DNA from: Mobiluncus sp034180645
GTDB taxonomy: Bacteria; Actinomycetota; Actinomycetes; Actinomycetales; Actinomycetaceae
NCBI RefSeq assembly: GCF_034180645.1
Contig: NZ_JAXFNY010000006.1
Location: 1-64,000 of the forward strand
Length of the DNA stretch: 64,000 nucleotides
Direction of reading: 5' to 3'
Shown: one piece after another, positions 53,398-64,000 of the stretch
Layout of the letters: each line of letters opens with the position of its first letter
How positions within the stretch are numbered: position 1 is the stretch's first letter
The notes under the pieces: model-generated
Seen by the model: only the letters and a program-made list of their open reading frames with translations
Database searches by the model: none
What the model was told of the DNA's origin: nothing
Made by a program: the position numbers and the translations under genes

Positions 53398-54718
53398 TTT
53401 CTGGTTCCTTCTGTTCGCCACGTTTGAACTTCAACAGTTTGCTCTCCCGAATCCTGCTCCGTCCCGAGCCGCGCCGGGGAAGCAAACCGAGTTGTTTAAA
53501 AATGTCATTCTGCAGCCCTTCCAGGTCCTCCAGAACCGCAGCGCGAGGATTCGCCGTCATCACATCACAAGCGGCCACCAGAGCACGGTCAAAATCTTCT
53601 CCGGCTTCTCGCACCACCGTCACCGGCAGGTTTGAAACCGAAGCGGACACGACACGAACTATGGAATTGCGCCAGTTCGCCCCTCCCACGGAAGCCCTCC
53701 CGCGATTCACTACCGCCAACGTCGGGCAGCTCCAAAGTTCCTGTTCACGAGCCCAATTGTGGTTGACCAGCAGCCGGCGAATCCCCACCGGGTCAGCCAG
53801 ACCGACTTCCACCACCAAGTCGGCAACGTCAAAAGCTCCTAAGGCAGCTCCGTAACGGGTCGGCCCCATAGCCGCCAGCAAATCCGACTGGTCGTCAGCA
53901 CCACTCGCTAAATCCACCAAAATCCAGCGATAGTTAATCCGAGCCATCTCTAAAAGAGCTGACAACGCGTGCTGGCCGACCTCACGCCACCGCTCCGCCT
54001 TTGTCAGTCCGGTCAGCAAATCAACTCCAAAGCCCACCCGCGTCACCAGCTGCGGAAAACTATCTGGCTTTAGCTTTCCTTGTTCCGCTAAACGACAACC
54101 GGTCACCACCCCGGAAGTGTCTAAAGCAATCCCCAGCATCTGTACCAGAGACGACTCGACCGTATCGGCATCGACCAGCAGAACCCGACCAAAGTTACGT
54201 AAACGCGAGGCGATGTTCAAAGCTAGCGTAGACTTTCCCGGTGCGCCCACCGGACCCCAAAAAGCGACAATCTGACCTATTGAACCGGCCAATTCAGCAT
54301 TATCGTTACCGAATTCCTCACGAGGGTTGGGGGGCGGCGGAGGCATCAGGGTGGACATCATCTGTTCCAGCAGACGGGCTGCCTCACTCTGTTCAGGCTC
54401 TTCCACTCGGGGATCCGCTTTGGCTAAAACCGAAATCCCCCCGTGGCTGTTCAACTGATCCACGTCCTCCAGAGGGGCAAAGGCAATGATAGCAACATTT
54501 TCAGCGGCTAGTTCCTGGATGGTGGCTCCTTCCAGTTCCAGCATCTCGGTATCCACCGCTACCAGCTGCACCAGGTGCGCCTTGGCTATCGATAATAGCT
54601 CCGTGGCGTCACGGCAGCGCCGGATGACTTGCAGGGGCAGAGAATCTGACTCAATGGTCCTGATGATGTCCGCTTCCAAATCTGGATGCAGGCAAGTCGC
54701 CACCCCGATAAAACTCAT
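53390..54718 (-). CDS. CpaE-like MinD/ParA-family ATPase
   Basis: 442 residues. The N-terminal third (1-125) looks like a receiver-like atypical domain ending in a Pro-rich link; the P-loop domain has GPVGAPGKST (155-164), a deviant Walker A that lacks the usual signature lysine pair, then VLLVDADTVESS and ILVDLASGADDQSD. The basic C-terminus (SGRSRIRESKLLKFKRGE) may bind membrane or nucleic acid. CpaE proteins position Flp/Tad pilus machinery, but no tad genes are here. Overlaps the SAF gene by four bases. Confidence 0.8.
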   Translation of the reverse strand: MSFIGVATCLHPDLEADIIRTIESDSLPLQVIRRCRDATELLSIAKAHLVQLVAVDTEMLELEGATIQELAAENVAIIAFAPLEDVDQLNSHGGISVLAKADPRVEEPEQSEAARLLEQMMSTLMPPPPPNPREEFGNDNAELAGSIGQIVAFWGPVGAPGKSTLALNIASRLRNFGRVLLVDADTVESSLVQMLGIALDTSGVVTGCRLAEQGKLKPDSFPQLVTRVGFGVDLLTGLTKAERWREVGQHALSALLEMARINYRWILVDLASGADDQSDLLAAMGPTRYGAALGAFDVADLVVEVGLADPVGIRRLLVNHNWAREQELWSCPTLAVVNRGRASVGGANWRNSIVRVVSASVSNLPVTVVREAGEDFDRALVAACDVMTANPRAAVLEDLEGLQNDIFKQLGLLPRRGSGRSRIRESKLLKFKRGEQKEPENE

Positions 54719-55350
54719 GATGCCACCGGTATCGCCATCAGCGGGGTTTTTGTACCGATAGCAGCCAAGATAGGCGACAAGTCCTCTTCCGGTACGCTTA
54801 TTTCTACATTCGTTTTATTTTTCGACCCGAGCGCCGTTTCCGAGCTTTTTTCCGCCAGGAACACGGCTTTATCTGCCAGCTTTTGAGCATTTTTCAACGG
54901 GAGATTCTTGTCAAAGACACTGGCGGAGTTTTCGTCAGGGAGTTGCCAGATTTCGAGGTAATCTCCCTTTTTTACACTACTTGGCAGGGGTGCTGCTAGC
55001 TCAAGAACAATCCGTTTGTTGTAGGGTTCGGTTTGGCTCAGAGAGGTTTTGGGGAGCAACTGTCCGCCGGCAATAGTTTGCACGACCACGCTGCCTTCCT
55101 TAAGCTCGCCTTCACGCAGGTACAGACCCGCTGCCCGCCCCGGGTTTGCCGAAATAACTTCAACATCACTGGATTGCACGGTATGTCCTGCAACGAGGGT
55201 TGTTTTTGCCACCAAGTAACCTTCCAGGTGGCTGGCCAGCCGCACCGTAACTATGACCAGGATTACAGCCAGTACCATCAGACCGATTCCCAGTGCGGTA
55301 CGCCGATTCAAGTACCGAGATTTGCTTGATATTTCCGAACCAATGGGCAT
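54715..55350 (-). CDS. SAF-domain (CpaB/RcpC-like) membrane protein
   Basis: 211 residues: one membrane helix (about 18-42, LGIGLMVLAVILVIVTV), then an extracytoplasmic SAF domain (about 48-110; LVAKTTLVAGHTVQSSDVEV and GQLLPKTSLS), as in Flp pilus assembly protein CpaB and in AFP-like domains. Shorter than CpaB (about 270-300). The TA-like overlap with the CpaE-like gene shows they are made together. No pilin, TadA or secretin gene is in the window. Confidence 0.8.
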   Translation of the reverse strand: MPIGSEISSKSRYLNRRTALGIGLMVLAVILVIVTVRLASHLEGYLVAKTTLVAGHTVQSSDVEVISANPGRAAGLYLREGELKEGSVVVQTIAGGQLLPKTSLSQTEPYNKRIVLELAAPLPSSVKKGDYLEIWQLPDENSASVFDKNLPLKNAQKLADKAVFLAEKSSETALGSKNKTNVEISVPEEDLSPILAAIGTKTPLMAIPVAS

Positions 55351-55418
55351 ACAGGCCTCCCTGAAATCTCCTTATAGGCTTTATATCATTAAACTATCGA
55401 AGCATAGGAATGTTTTTG

Positions 55419-55447
55419 TTGTGGTTTTGTGTCATTTGATGTACCAT
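55419..55447 (+). promoter_or_regulatory. candidate promoter of the small HTH gene
   Basis: -35 TTGTGG (55419-55424), 17-base spacer, -10 TACCAT (55442-55447), then six bases to the ATG; leaderless. Confidence 0.4.
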
Positions 55448-55453
55448 AAACTC

Positions 55454-55672
55454 ATGGGATATAATTTTTACACGATTGCTGATGTTGCTGACATGCTGAA
55501 GGTTTCTCACGGCGCAGTGCGTAACCTCATCAATAACGGAGAGCTCAAAGCTATCCAGATTGGCGGGCGCGGCCTCTGGCGCATCGAGGAATCCGCAATG
55601 GAGGAATACATCAAGGGACAATACGCCCAAAGCGAGGAAAAAATCGCTTCCGGTGCAGCCTTGGTGGACTAG
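55454..55672 (+). CDS. small excisionase/MerR-type helix-turn-helix protein
   Basis: 72 residues. A winged helix-turn-helix of the HTH_17/BldC type: YTIADVADMLKVSHGAVRNL is the helix pair, then GELKAIQIGGRGLWRI the wing and EESAMEEYIK the last helix. Likely a DNA-binding regulator of one of the neighbouring units; the targets are unknown. Two in-frame ATGs (55439 and 55454) have no ribosome site; the -10 at six-base distance favours 55454. Followed by a strong terminator. Divergent from the SAF-CpaE-DUF6912 unit, so that unit is a likely target. Confidence 0.8.
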   Translation: MGYNFYTIADVADMLKVSHGAVRNLINNGELKAIQIGGRGLWRIEESAMEEYIKGQYAQSEEKIASGAALVD

Positions 55673-55685
55673 CCCCTTCTTTCGC

Positions 55686-55742
55686 AGCCCCCGCTTGATT
55701 AACCGCTCCTGGTTACACATAGCGGGGGTTGACGCTTTTTAT
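55686..55742 (+). terminator. terminator after the HTH gene
   Basis: Stem AGCCCCCGCT (55686-55695) with AGCGGGGGTT (55721-55730), one G-U pair, an inner AACC/GGTT hairpin in the loop, then GACGCTTTTT. Confidence 0.8.
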
Positions 55743-55757
55743 TCCCAGTAGCGCTCC

Positions 55758-56267
55758 TCAACGCGGGCAAGAGACATAGAGCAGTCCAGACAGTGCAATG
55801 GCTTCATGGCGACCGTGATCGACAATATCCACAAAGTCCGCACCAACTCTCTCAATGTAGCCTTTCAAAGTCTGGTTGTGAGTGGTGAATTGGACTTCGC
55901 GGCGGGTGGCGGCAAACTCGCGCAGCTTCACTGTGCCTGGAATTCTCGCTTCAACCAAAGTGGGCCATTGCGGTGCGGTCCCCAGGCCGGAAACGACTTC
56001 GATGGCCGAGTACCTTATGAAGATATCCATACGCAGCAAGCGCAGTATCAGCCAACTCGCTGCAGCATCAGCGACTTCACCACGCAGCGATTCCCCGTTG
56101 ATGAGCCGAATCTCGACCGCAGTGCCCTTACTGGCTAACAAACGACCGGAGAGAGTCACCTCCGCCGCATCCGCCGCCGACAACTCAGTCGCTTCGGCTT
56201 GCCGCTGTGCGCGCAGCTTCGCCGCGAAATCAGCCGAGAGATCATCAAGATAATCGTCATGCTCCAC
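55758..56267 (-). CDS. conserved hypothetical protein
   Basis: 169 residues, not recognised. Acidic helical start (DYLDDLSADFAAKLRAQRQAEA), then a beta-rich part in which ESLRGEVADAAASWLIL and LKGYIERVGADFVDIVDHG look like two repeats of an Sm-like or similar beta-barrel strand set. No signal peptide or membrane segment. GTG start; TAGACT (56275-56280, minus) ends seven bases upstream without a ribosome site, so leaderless. Faces the HTH gene tail to tail. Confidence 0.65.
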   Translation of the reverse strand: MEHDDYLDDLSADFAAKLRAQRQAEATELSAADAAEVTLSGRLLASKGTAVEIRLINGESLRGEVADAAASWLILRLLRMDIFIRYSAIEVVSGLGTAPQWPTLVEARIPGTVKLREFAATRREVQFTTHNQTLKGYIERVGADFVDIVDHGRHEAIALSGLLYVSCPR

Positions 56268-56359
56268 GTACTGTAGTCTAGCTCACCCGCCGCATCGGGA
56301 GAAGCAAAACATATTACTGGCTACCAAGAATGCTGTAAATAGCCTTAAAAAGCCGGATA

Positions 56360-56389
56360 TTGACAAAGAAACGAAAAGAATCTTAGGAT
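56360..56389 (+). promoter_or_regulatory. promoter of the DUF6459 gene
   Basis: Perfect -35 TTGACA (56360-56365), 18-base spacer, -10 TAGGAT (56384-56389). Leader about 57 bases with AAAGGGAA before the ATG. Confidence 0.55.
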
Positions 56390-56452
56390 AAGGAATCAAA
56401 CGCTATCAAACGTGCAATAACTAAATAAAACTTGCTAACAAAGGGAAATACT

Positions 56453-57262
56453 ATGGAAACCGCACTTCTTGAACCCAATACTGCCGAAACCAATGACTCT
56501 GCCGAGGCGACTCGCCCTGCGCTCAGCACCTCTCCCGCGTCCTCAATATCCCTCCCTTCTGAGGTGAGCTCGCAGCCGATGTCCACCGAAGTTACCGAAA
56601 ATCTACTGATGGAGACCGAACGGGGATTCCAGCAGGAGGTCAAGCATCATGAGTCTGGCCAAAATGATCTGAAGCACGCCGCCGCACTCGTGACGAACCA
56701 ACGACTCCAGCCAGTAGTCGGTCCTGCCTTGAAACGCCGTCAGGTTGCCAAGCCGTCCTTGCGGAGTTTAGTCAAGGCGACTTATGCCCAAAGGGGCCAG
56801 ACATGGCAATCGATAGCTCCGCAGCGCCAAACAGAAAAAACCGGAAACGTCGGGACGGACCCAGCCCCAGTCGTAAGGCCCCAAGGGAAATCTTTCATCG
56901 AGGATGTTCAACATTCCCCTCGAGTTTGGGCCGCTCAGATGGCTCGGTGCGGGCTAGAAATCATTGAGGGCATGCGCCCTTTGTCCCAGATGACCCGCTG
57001 GGCCTCGCCGCAGGCTTATCGCTACCTCGAACAGCGCCGAAACGCTATTAGCTCCAAGCAAAAGCCACAGCCGGGACTCGTCGGAGGCAAGACACGCCGG
57101 GTGTCACCAGTGAGAGTGCTCAGTGCCCACAGCCGGGCTACCTCCGCGACCACTCACGAAGCGGTTGTCGTACTCAACGATGGCCAGCGGACTCGTGCCG
57201 CCGCGCTAACCTTAGAAAATCATGGCGATCAATGGATGATTGCCGCGATTCGCCTGGGCTAA
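56453..57262 (+). CDS. DUF6459 (Rv3235-like) protein
   Basis: 269 residues. The first 155 or so are low in complexity and probably disordered (Glu/Ser/Thr, then Gln/Arg/Lys). The conserved C-terminal domain (about 155-269) contains SPRVWAAQMARCGLEIIEG, RPLSQMTRWASPQAYRYLEQRR and VRVLSAHSRATSATTHEAVV, as in Rv3235 of M. tuberculosis, which also lies next to secA. Function unknown. ATG at 56453 is chosen over an in-frame start seven codons earlier because AAAGGGAA lies six bases before it. Ends ten bases from the secA stop. Confidence 0.82.
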   Translation: METALLEPNTAETNDSAEATRPALSTSPASSISLPSEVSSQPMSTEVTENLLMETERGFQQEVKHHESGQNDLKHAAALVTNQRLQPVVGPALKRRQVAKPSLRSLVKATYAQRGQTWQSIAPQRQTEKTGNVGTDPAPVVRPQGKSFIEDVQHSPRVWAAQMARCGLEIIEGMRPLSQMTRWASPQAYRYLEQRRNAISSKQKPQPGLVGGKTRRVSPVRVLSAHSRATSATTHEAVVVLNDGQRTRAAALTLENHGDQWMIAAIRLG

Positions 57263-57272
57263 ACTGAGACCC

Positions 57273-60119
<2,847 letters not shown>

Positions 60120-60319
60120 GTTTCGCCTTCCTTTTCAGGTCTATGGGATGGCCTTACGGGGCTATCCATTGAGGTCAAACAGCCTTTTATCTACGATTGT
60201 CAGGGGTTTGACCCGACCGTGATGACTCAGCCTCGACCATTTTAGTTGAAAGCGCCTAGCTTCGCGAAAGCGAGGCGCGAAGCTCCGGTTCTTGGGGGCA
60301 GTTGCTTTGGCTCACCGAA

Positions 60320-60359
60320 GATAAATAAAGAGGGACCCTGGGATTGCGTCCCAGGATCC
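60320..60359 (-). terminator. terminator after hpf
   Basis: Minus strand: stem 60349-60359 with 60333-60343 (11 bases, one C-A mismatch) and a TTGCG loop, followed by CTCTTTATTTAT. It lies 10 bases after the hpf stop. Confidence 0.75.
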
Positions 60360-60369
60360 GGCCTTAAAC

Positions 60370-60993
60370 TTAGTCGTTGAGCTTGCAGGTGGCGTCTAGG
60401 CGAATCACGCCATAGGTCCAGCCTTTCCGGTGGTAAACCACCGCCGGCTGCGCGGTCTCGGAGTCAATGAACAGGTAGAACGGGTGGCCCACCAATTCCA
60501 TCTCATCCAGGGCATCCTCAACACTCATAGCCCGGCTTTCGTGCAGTTTTTCACGCACAATGACGGGAGAATCACCCAACTGCTCCTCACGAGACTCACC
60601 CAGTTTCAAGGGCGGCTTGGCGACGGGAGCCTCAGCCGTTTCCGGAATCTGCACATCCAATTCCACGTCCGGTGGAATCTCGTATTTGCGGTGGTCCTTA
60701 GCCCGATCCCGAGCTCGGCGCAAACGCTCAAAAAGTTTTCCGGCGGCAATATCCACAGCGGCGTAGCGGTCTGACGAAGACGCCTCCGCCCGCACCACCG
60801 GCCCTTTGCCGAGAACAGTCAGTTCGATACGTTCCGCAGTATCAGCTTGTCGCGGATTCTTTTCATGTGTCAGTTCCACATCGACACGTTGCGTACGGGG
60901 AGCCAGCTGCTCCACTTTGGCCATTTTCTCCTCGATGTATTCCCGAAAATTCGGGTGGATTTCAGCATTACGTGCTTTCACGGTGATTTCCAT
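60370..60993 (-). CDS. hpf: long-form ribosome hibernation promoting factor
   Basis: 207 residues. N-terminal RaiA/YfiA domain (1-105, MEITVKARNAEIHPNFREYI to AKDHRK) and a C-terminal dimerisation domain (about 150-205; FYLFIDSETAQPAVVYHRK). Long HPF joins two ribosomes into inactive 100S particles in stationary phase. ATG preceded by AAGGAGG. The hpf-secA and comF-hpf neighbours are conserved in actinobacteria. The 164-base gap to comF contains two small hairpins and an inverted GGAA-N5-TTCC (61012-61024), none with a clear role. Confidence 0.95.
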   Translation of the reverse strand: MEITVKARNAEIHPNFREYIEEKMAKVEQLAPRTQRVDVELTHEKNPRQADTAERIELTVLGKGPVVRAEASSSDRYAAVDIAAGKLFERLRRARDRAKDHRKYEIPPDVELDVQIPETAEAPVAKPPLKLGESREEQLGDSPVIVREKLHESRAMSVEDALDEMELVGHPFYLFIDSETAQPAVVYHRKGWTYGVIRLDATCKLND

Positions 60994-61157
60994 GAGGGCC
61001 TCCTTAGGTTAGGAATTGGGTTCCAACTATCATTTGCTGGGACGGAGTGTTCGGTTCTCACCTCTTTCTCACACAGGTGCACTCCGGTGTGTCACCTGCG
61101 ATTTTTGCATGTGCTTTATATTTTAGAGCACACCGCAAAGCCGTGCAGGACTTCCAC

Positions 61158-61937
61158 TTACTTTTCGGAATTCTCCGGGAACGATACTGGCATTTCGCGC
61201 CGTGATGAAGCAAAAACCAGCCCCGCGAGGACAGTTGCCTCTAAACCGGACAAAACGCGAATCATTTCTCTCAAAGTCGCCCCGGTGGCACTGACATCAT
61301 CGATTATCAGCAGGCTCTTGCCGGCAAGTTCGCGTTTTGCCACCGCTGTACTGCCACGAACCTGCATTTTGCCGTGCCGATTCAAGTTGCGAGATTCCCA
61401 CCCCAGGCCAGCTTGAGTCGTGGAGCCTGCCGCGAGTTCCAGGATTTCTAGCACTGACGCCTGACGACACAGTCCCGCTCGCACCAATCCCCGCGCCGCG
61501 CCCTGAGCGAATGCGGCAGCGACTTCAGAAGGATCACGGGGATGGGTGGAAGGGGCTGGGACTACGAAAACCTCCCGCCGGATTGTACCGTCAGTTCCAA
61601 ATTTGTCCCTAGCCAGCAGGCCTTCTGTCACCAAGCCCTGCACTGCCGATTGACCCGCCGCCGTGAAATACCGGCGTAGATCCCGCCGTTTATCATGCTT
61701 ACCAGTCAAAACTACGCGCCGCATCGGGCCGTCATATTTGGCGATAGCAAATACTGGAACGTCTGTTACATTATCTTCGTCCTCAGCAATCTGCAGCGGG
61801 AACGGTCGTCCCAGCATCTGCGCCAGACAGGTGTCACAGATTTCTTCATCCCAAGCCCCGCAGCCAACGCATTCCGTGGGCAGCAATACCTTTCCCAGTT
61901 CCCCTGCCGCGTCCCAGAAACCCGAGAAAACCACCAT
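61158..61937 (-). CDS. comF: ComF-family phosphoribosyltransferase
   Basis: 259 residues. N-terminal zinc-finger-like Cys set (CVGCGAWDEEICDTC, near 23-37) and a C-terminal PRTase domain with LLIIDDVSATGATLREM (near 208-224). ComF homologues act in DNA uptake in naturally competent bacteria (single-strand handling), but are widespread and often of unknown role in actinobacteria. Start possibly GTG/ATG near 61937. Lies 18 bases after lpqB, so the same operon as mtrB-lpqB. Confidence 0.9.
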   Translation of the reverse strand: MVVFSGFWDAAGELGKVLLPTECVGCGAWDEEICDTCLAQMLGRPFPLQIAEDEDNVTDVPVFAIAKYDGPMRRVVLTGKHDKRRDLRRYFTAAGQSAVQGLVTEGLLARDKFGTDGTIRREVFVVPAPSTHPRDPSEVAAAFAQGAARGLVRAGLCRQASVLEILELAAGSTTQAGLGWESRNLNRHGKMQVRGSTAVAKRELAGKSLLIIDDVSATGATLREMIRVLSGLEATVLAGLVFASSRREMPVSFPENSEK

Positions 61938-61955
61938 AGCGCGTTCCTTATCTGG

Positions 61956-63632
61956 CTATCCGGGGTAACTGGGATCGGCGACCCCGTTGAGGACTTGCTG
62001 CCAGTTCCTACCGGAACGCTTGTATAAATCGCCACCCGTAGTAATCAAATAAATCTGGTTTTCCTCCTCGCCGGCAGCCAAATCTACGGCGTTCTTAACC
62101 CCCGGCAAAGTTGATACCGGTCCAAAAAGCGGAGCAATCCGAACGGTAGTGTTATCTCCTGAACCGGTCAGCAGCACCAGGGAATCTCCTTGTAGCCATG
62201 CAATTGCGGGAACAACCTCGTTCCCAGCCTGCAACGTCACCGGAGCGGAAAAAGATTTCGGAGTGCCCGAGCCGTCCCGAATGACGACCGCGACACTCAC
62301 AATATCTGCCTGACCTACGTGGCGCACGAAGGCAACCCGTGTTCCGTCCGGGCTAACGGTAAAAGCATGGACCGGGTCTCCGGTCTCCCACGGCACTTCC
62401 AAATTCGCCCTGGTTCCATCGGGACGCAACGCAATAACTTGGCGCGGATTGGCTTTATCCAGAGTCCAAATCCAACCGTTTCTATCGATGGAAGCAGCCA
62501 ACAGCTCTCGACCGTTATACAGCTGCGTCACCGCACCGTGCCCCCACACATAAAGCCGGCGATAACTGGAATCTGTAAAAACGATTTCGTTGCCAGCGGT
62601 AGAAATAGCCGGATTCGTGATAACACCGGAAGCCACCACACCGGCAGGAACCAGGACCTCGGTGGCTCCGGAGTTCAGACGCACCACGTTGCCGTCTTTG
62701 ACCATTATGGGGAATTGCGGAGTGGTACTTTGCGTGATTGGATTCGTGTTCTCCAAAGGCACTTTACCGATGCTCAAACTGACGGTAGAGATTCCCGAAA
62801 CATCGCGCAGTGTCGATTCTATCTGCCAATACGCCAAGTTAATCGTGGTGGAATCGCTGAAAGCATCCGGGATATTTAAAGACACGTTAGCGACACCGTC
62901 AAAAACATCTACCGCTCCCCCTGCCAAAGTGCTGCCGGCGGGGAAAGCAGAACGAACCGCCCCTTTAAAGCCAGCTTGCGGCCCTGCCAAGAGCGCATTA
63001 ACCAGGTAGGTAGGTAGCCGTCGACGCGGATACCAGCGCAGATCCGGGACCAGAGCTCCCGCATCGTTGGTGAGGAAGTACACGGGAGCCGAAGCGTAAA
63101 TCGAACTGAAAGCCGATTGGGAAAGTATCACTCCGTCCTCCAAAGCGGCGATACGCCACTGATTGTCGGCGGGCTTCACCAGGGAAAACACGGTACGAAC
63201 TCTCTCGGAGGGACCTGCCACGGTATAGTTTCCATGCTCGTCGACGCTTCCGAGCGCGCGAGCTGTCACTTCAACAGAGCCATCTCCCAGTTGACGAGTC
63301 TCCAGCGCGGAATCCGTATCGAAAATTTCCACTTGGACATCGGGGCGCCAGTCTATCGCCGCTTTGGGAGCGAGGAAGGAACGTGCCACGGTGAAGTCAT
63401 CGGAATATCCCGCCGAACAGGCACGAATAAAACCGGTCACAATTTGTTCCACAGTTGCGTTCGGGACAGGCCCGGGGGCGCTCAAGCCTAGCAGCGGCTG
63501 ATTCATGCCGACCCGTACTTCGGAATCATTGACGGGACCGGCAGTTGGCAACGCGGCACAACCGACCAGGCTGAGAGCAGAAATGCCCCCGAGGACAGCG
63601 CCCCACCACCGAGTTCGATTTTTGTTTAACAT
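61956..63632 (-). CDS. lpqB: lipoprotein LpqB
   Basis: Accessory lipoprotein that modulates MtrB sensing. 558 residues. Signal peptide with lipobox LVGC (Cys near 25, SALSLVGCAALPTAG), a GerMN-like domain (about 195-320, with YPRRRLPTYLVNALLAGP) and a C-terminal beta-propeller-like LpqB domain (about 340-558, repeated VSPDGTRVAFVR-type strands). ATG start, two bases after the mtrB stop, so co-translated. Confidence 0.93.
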   Translation of the reverse strand: MLNKNRTRWWGAVLGGISALSLVGCAALPTAGPVNDSEVRVGMNQPLLGLSAPGPVPNATVEQIVTGFIRACSAGYSDDFTVARSFLAPKAAIDWRPDVQVEIFDTDSALETRQLGDGSVEVTARALGSVDEHGNYTVAGPSERVRTVFSLVKPADNQWRIAALEDGVILSQSAFSSIYASAPVYFLTNDAGALVPDLRWYPRRRLPTYLVNALLAGPQAGFKGAVRSAFPAGSTLAGGAVDVFDGVANVSLNIPDAFSDSTTINLAYWQIESTLRDVSGISTVSLSIGKVPLENTNPITQSTTPQFPIMVKDGNVVRLNSGATEVLVPAGVVASGVITNPAISTAGNEIVFTDSSYRRLYVWGHGAVTQLYNGRELLAASIDRNGWIWTLDKANPRQVIALRPDGTRANLEVPWETGDPVHAFTVSPDGTRVAFVRHVGQADIVSVAVVIRDGSGTPKSFSAPVTLQAGNEVVPAIAWLQGDSLVLLTGSGDNTTVRIAPLFGPVSTLPGVKNAVDLAAGEEENQIYLITTGGDLYKRSGRNWQQVLNGVADPSYPG

Positions 63633-63634
63633 GG

Positions 63635-64000
63635 CTACACCTCCCCATTTTTCCCCAGAGCGTCCGACACGTTCGCTGGTGTTATTGCTTTTTCCGGCGC
63701 AGGCTGAGGAGGAACGTAACTATCCAAGGTAGGTTCCACATAGTCAGTAATATCCAGAGGCGAAGGGCCAATCTCCATATCGTGACGCCGTGGCAGGGTC
63801 AGCAAGAAAGACGAGCCATAGCCGGTTTTGCCCCATGCCTGCAGAGTGCCCCCTGACAGGCGAGCATCCTCCAAAGAGATGGCTAAGCCCAACCCGGTAC
63901 CGCCCGTGGTCCGCGCTCGTGCCGGGTCAGCACGATAGAAACGGTCAAACACTCGGCTGGTCACTTCCGGTGACATCCCCACCCCGTGATCAGAAACCCG
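63635..64000 (-). CDS. mtrB: sensor histidine kinase MtrB, C-terminal part (continues beyond the window)
   Basis: Partial: the frame is open to the right edge, so the start is outside. About 122 residues visible, the end of the HATPase_c domain: VSDHGVGMSPE (N/G1-type box), then FYRADPARARTTGGTGLGLAI (G2 box) and GYGSSFLLTLPRR. A disordered, Pro-rich tail follows. Position before lpqB identifies it as MtrB, which with MtrA controls cell division and wall genes. Internal ATG at 63982 is not the start. Confidence 0.93.
   Translation of the reverse strand, partial: RVSDHGVGMSPEVTSRVFDRFYRADPARARTTGGTGLGLAISLEDARLSGGTLQAWGKTGYGSSFLLTLPRRHDMEIGPSPLDITDYVEPTLDSYVPPQPAPEKAITPANVSDALGKNGEV

Noticed and set aside
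60258..60284. Inverted repeat AGCTTCGCG-N9-CGCGAAGCT upstream of secA
   Set aside because: Nine-base stem without T-run and not near a promoter I can identify; may be a structure, but nothing supports a function.
63635..63982. ATG at 63982 as start of a 115-residue protein
   Set aside because: The same frame runs on to the window edge as a histidine kinase; this is the C-terminus of mtrB.

Overview
The window looks like the chromosome of an actinobacterium, most likely a member of the Actinomycetaceae. Supporting signs are the gene sets mtrB-lpqB-comF-hpf-secA, argS-lysA-hom-thrC-thrB and tilS-hpt / ftsH-folE-folP-folBK-DUF3180, a fused 2-oxoglutarate decarboxylase (Kgd), a SigH/RsrA pair, the 24-residue ribosomal protein bL37, frequent GTG/TTG starts and several probable leaderless mRNAs. 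I cannot name the species. I see no prophage, insertion sequence, CRISPR array or toxin-antitoxin system; this is almost entirely core chromosome.

Layout. 1-1766 is the 5' part of a 23S rRNA gene (minus strand). Upstream of it there is no 16S gene: rpsG-rpsL lies there, with its own terminator, followed by a candidate promoter and a boxA before the 23S gene. 3.2-8 kb holds a CPBP membrane protease, a DUF808 protein, disA with an unknown partner, and small membrane proteins. 7.8-18 kb is the cell-wall/folate block: NlpC/P60 hydrolase, tilS, hpt, then (after a glycosyltransferase on the other strand) ftsH, folE, folP, folB-folK and DUF3180. 18-20 kb is rho. 20.4-25.8 kb is a branched-chain amino-acid ABC transporter operon (livK, livH, a fused livM-livG, livF) ending in a CBS-ACT protein. 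25.9-33 kb is thrB, thrC, hom, lysA, argS and tRNA-Arg(CCG), reading leftward. 33-39.8 kb carries an NRAMP transporter, a phosphodiesterase, an M23 peptidase, two CNNM/CorC transporters and DoxX. 40-41 kb is sigH-rsrA-bL37. 41-47.5 kb is kgd, rsgA and aroA. 47.6-52.9 kb is hisN, sbcD and sbcC. 52.9-57.3 kb is a group of poorly known actinobacterial genes (DUF6912, CpaE-like ATPase, SAF protein, small HTH protein, unknown, DUF6459). 57.3-64 kb is secA, hpf, comF, lpqB and the 3' end of mtrB.

How it fits together: the aspartate-family genes make lysine/diaminopimelate and threonine; the neighbouring liv operon imports branched-chain amino acids and may sense them through its ACT protein. SigH/RsrA should control the thiol-oxidative stress response. 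MtrAB-LpqB, the M23 and NlpC/P60 hydrolases and DisA are cell-envelope functions.

The points most worth following up are the 23S gene separated from any 16S gene, the liv operon sitting between thrB and rho, the LivM-LivG fusion, a SigH-type promoter placed so that it could make a longer sigma isoform, a 14-residue insertion in ribosomal protein S7, helically phased repeats at the M23 promoter, and a repeated -10/start-codon spacing that marks leaderless genes.
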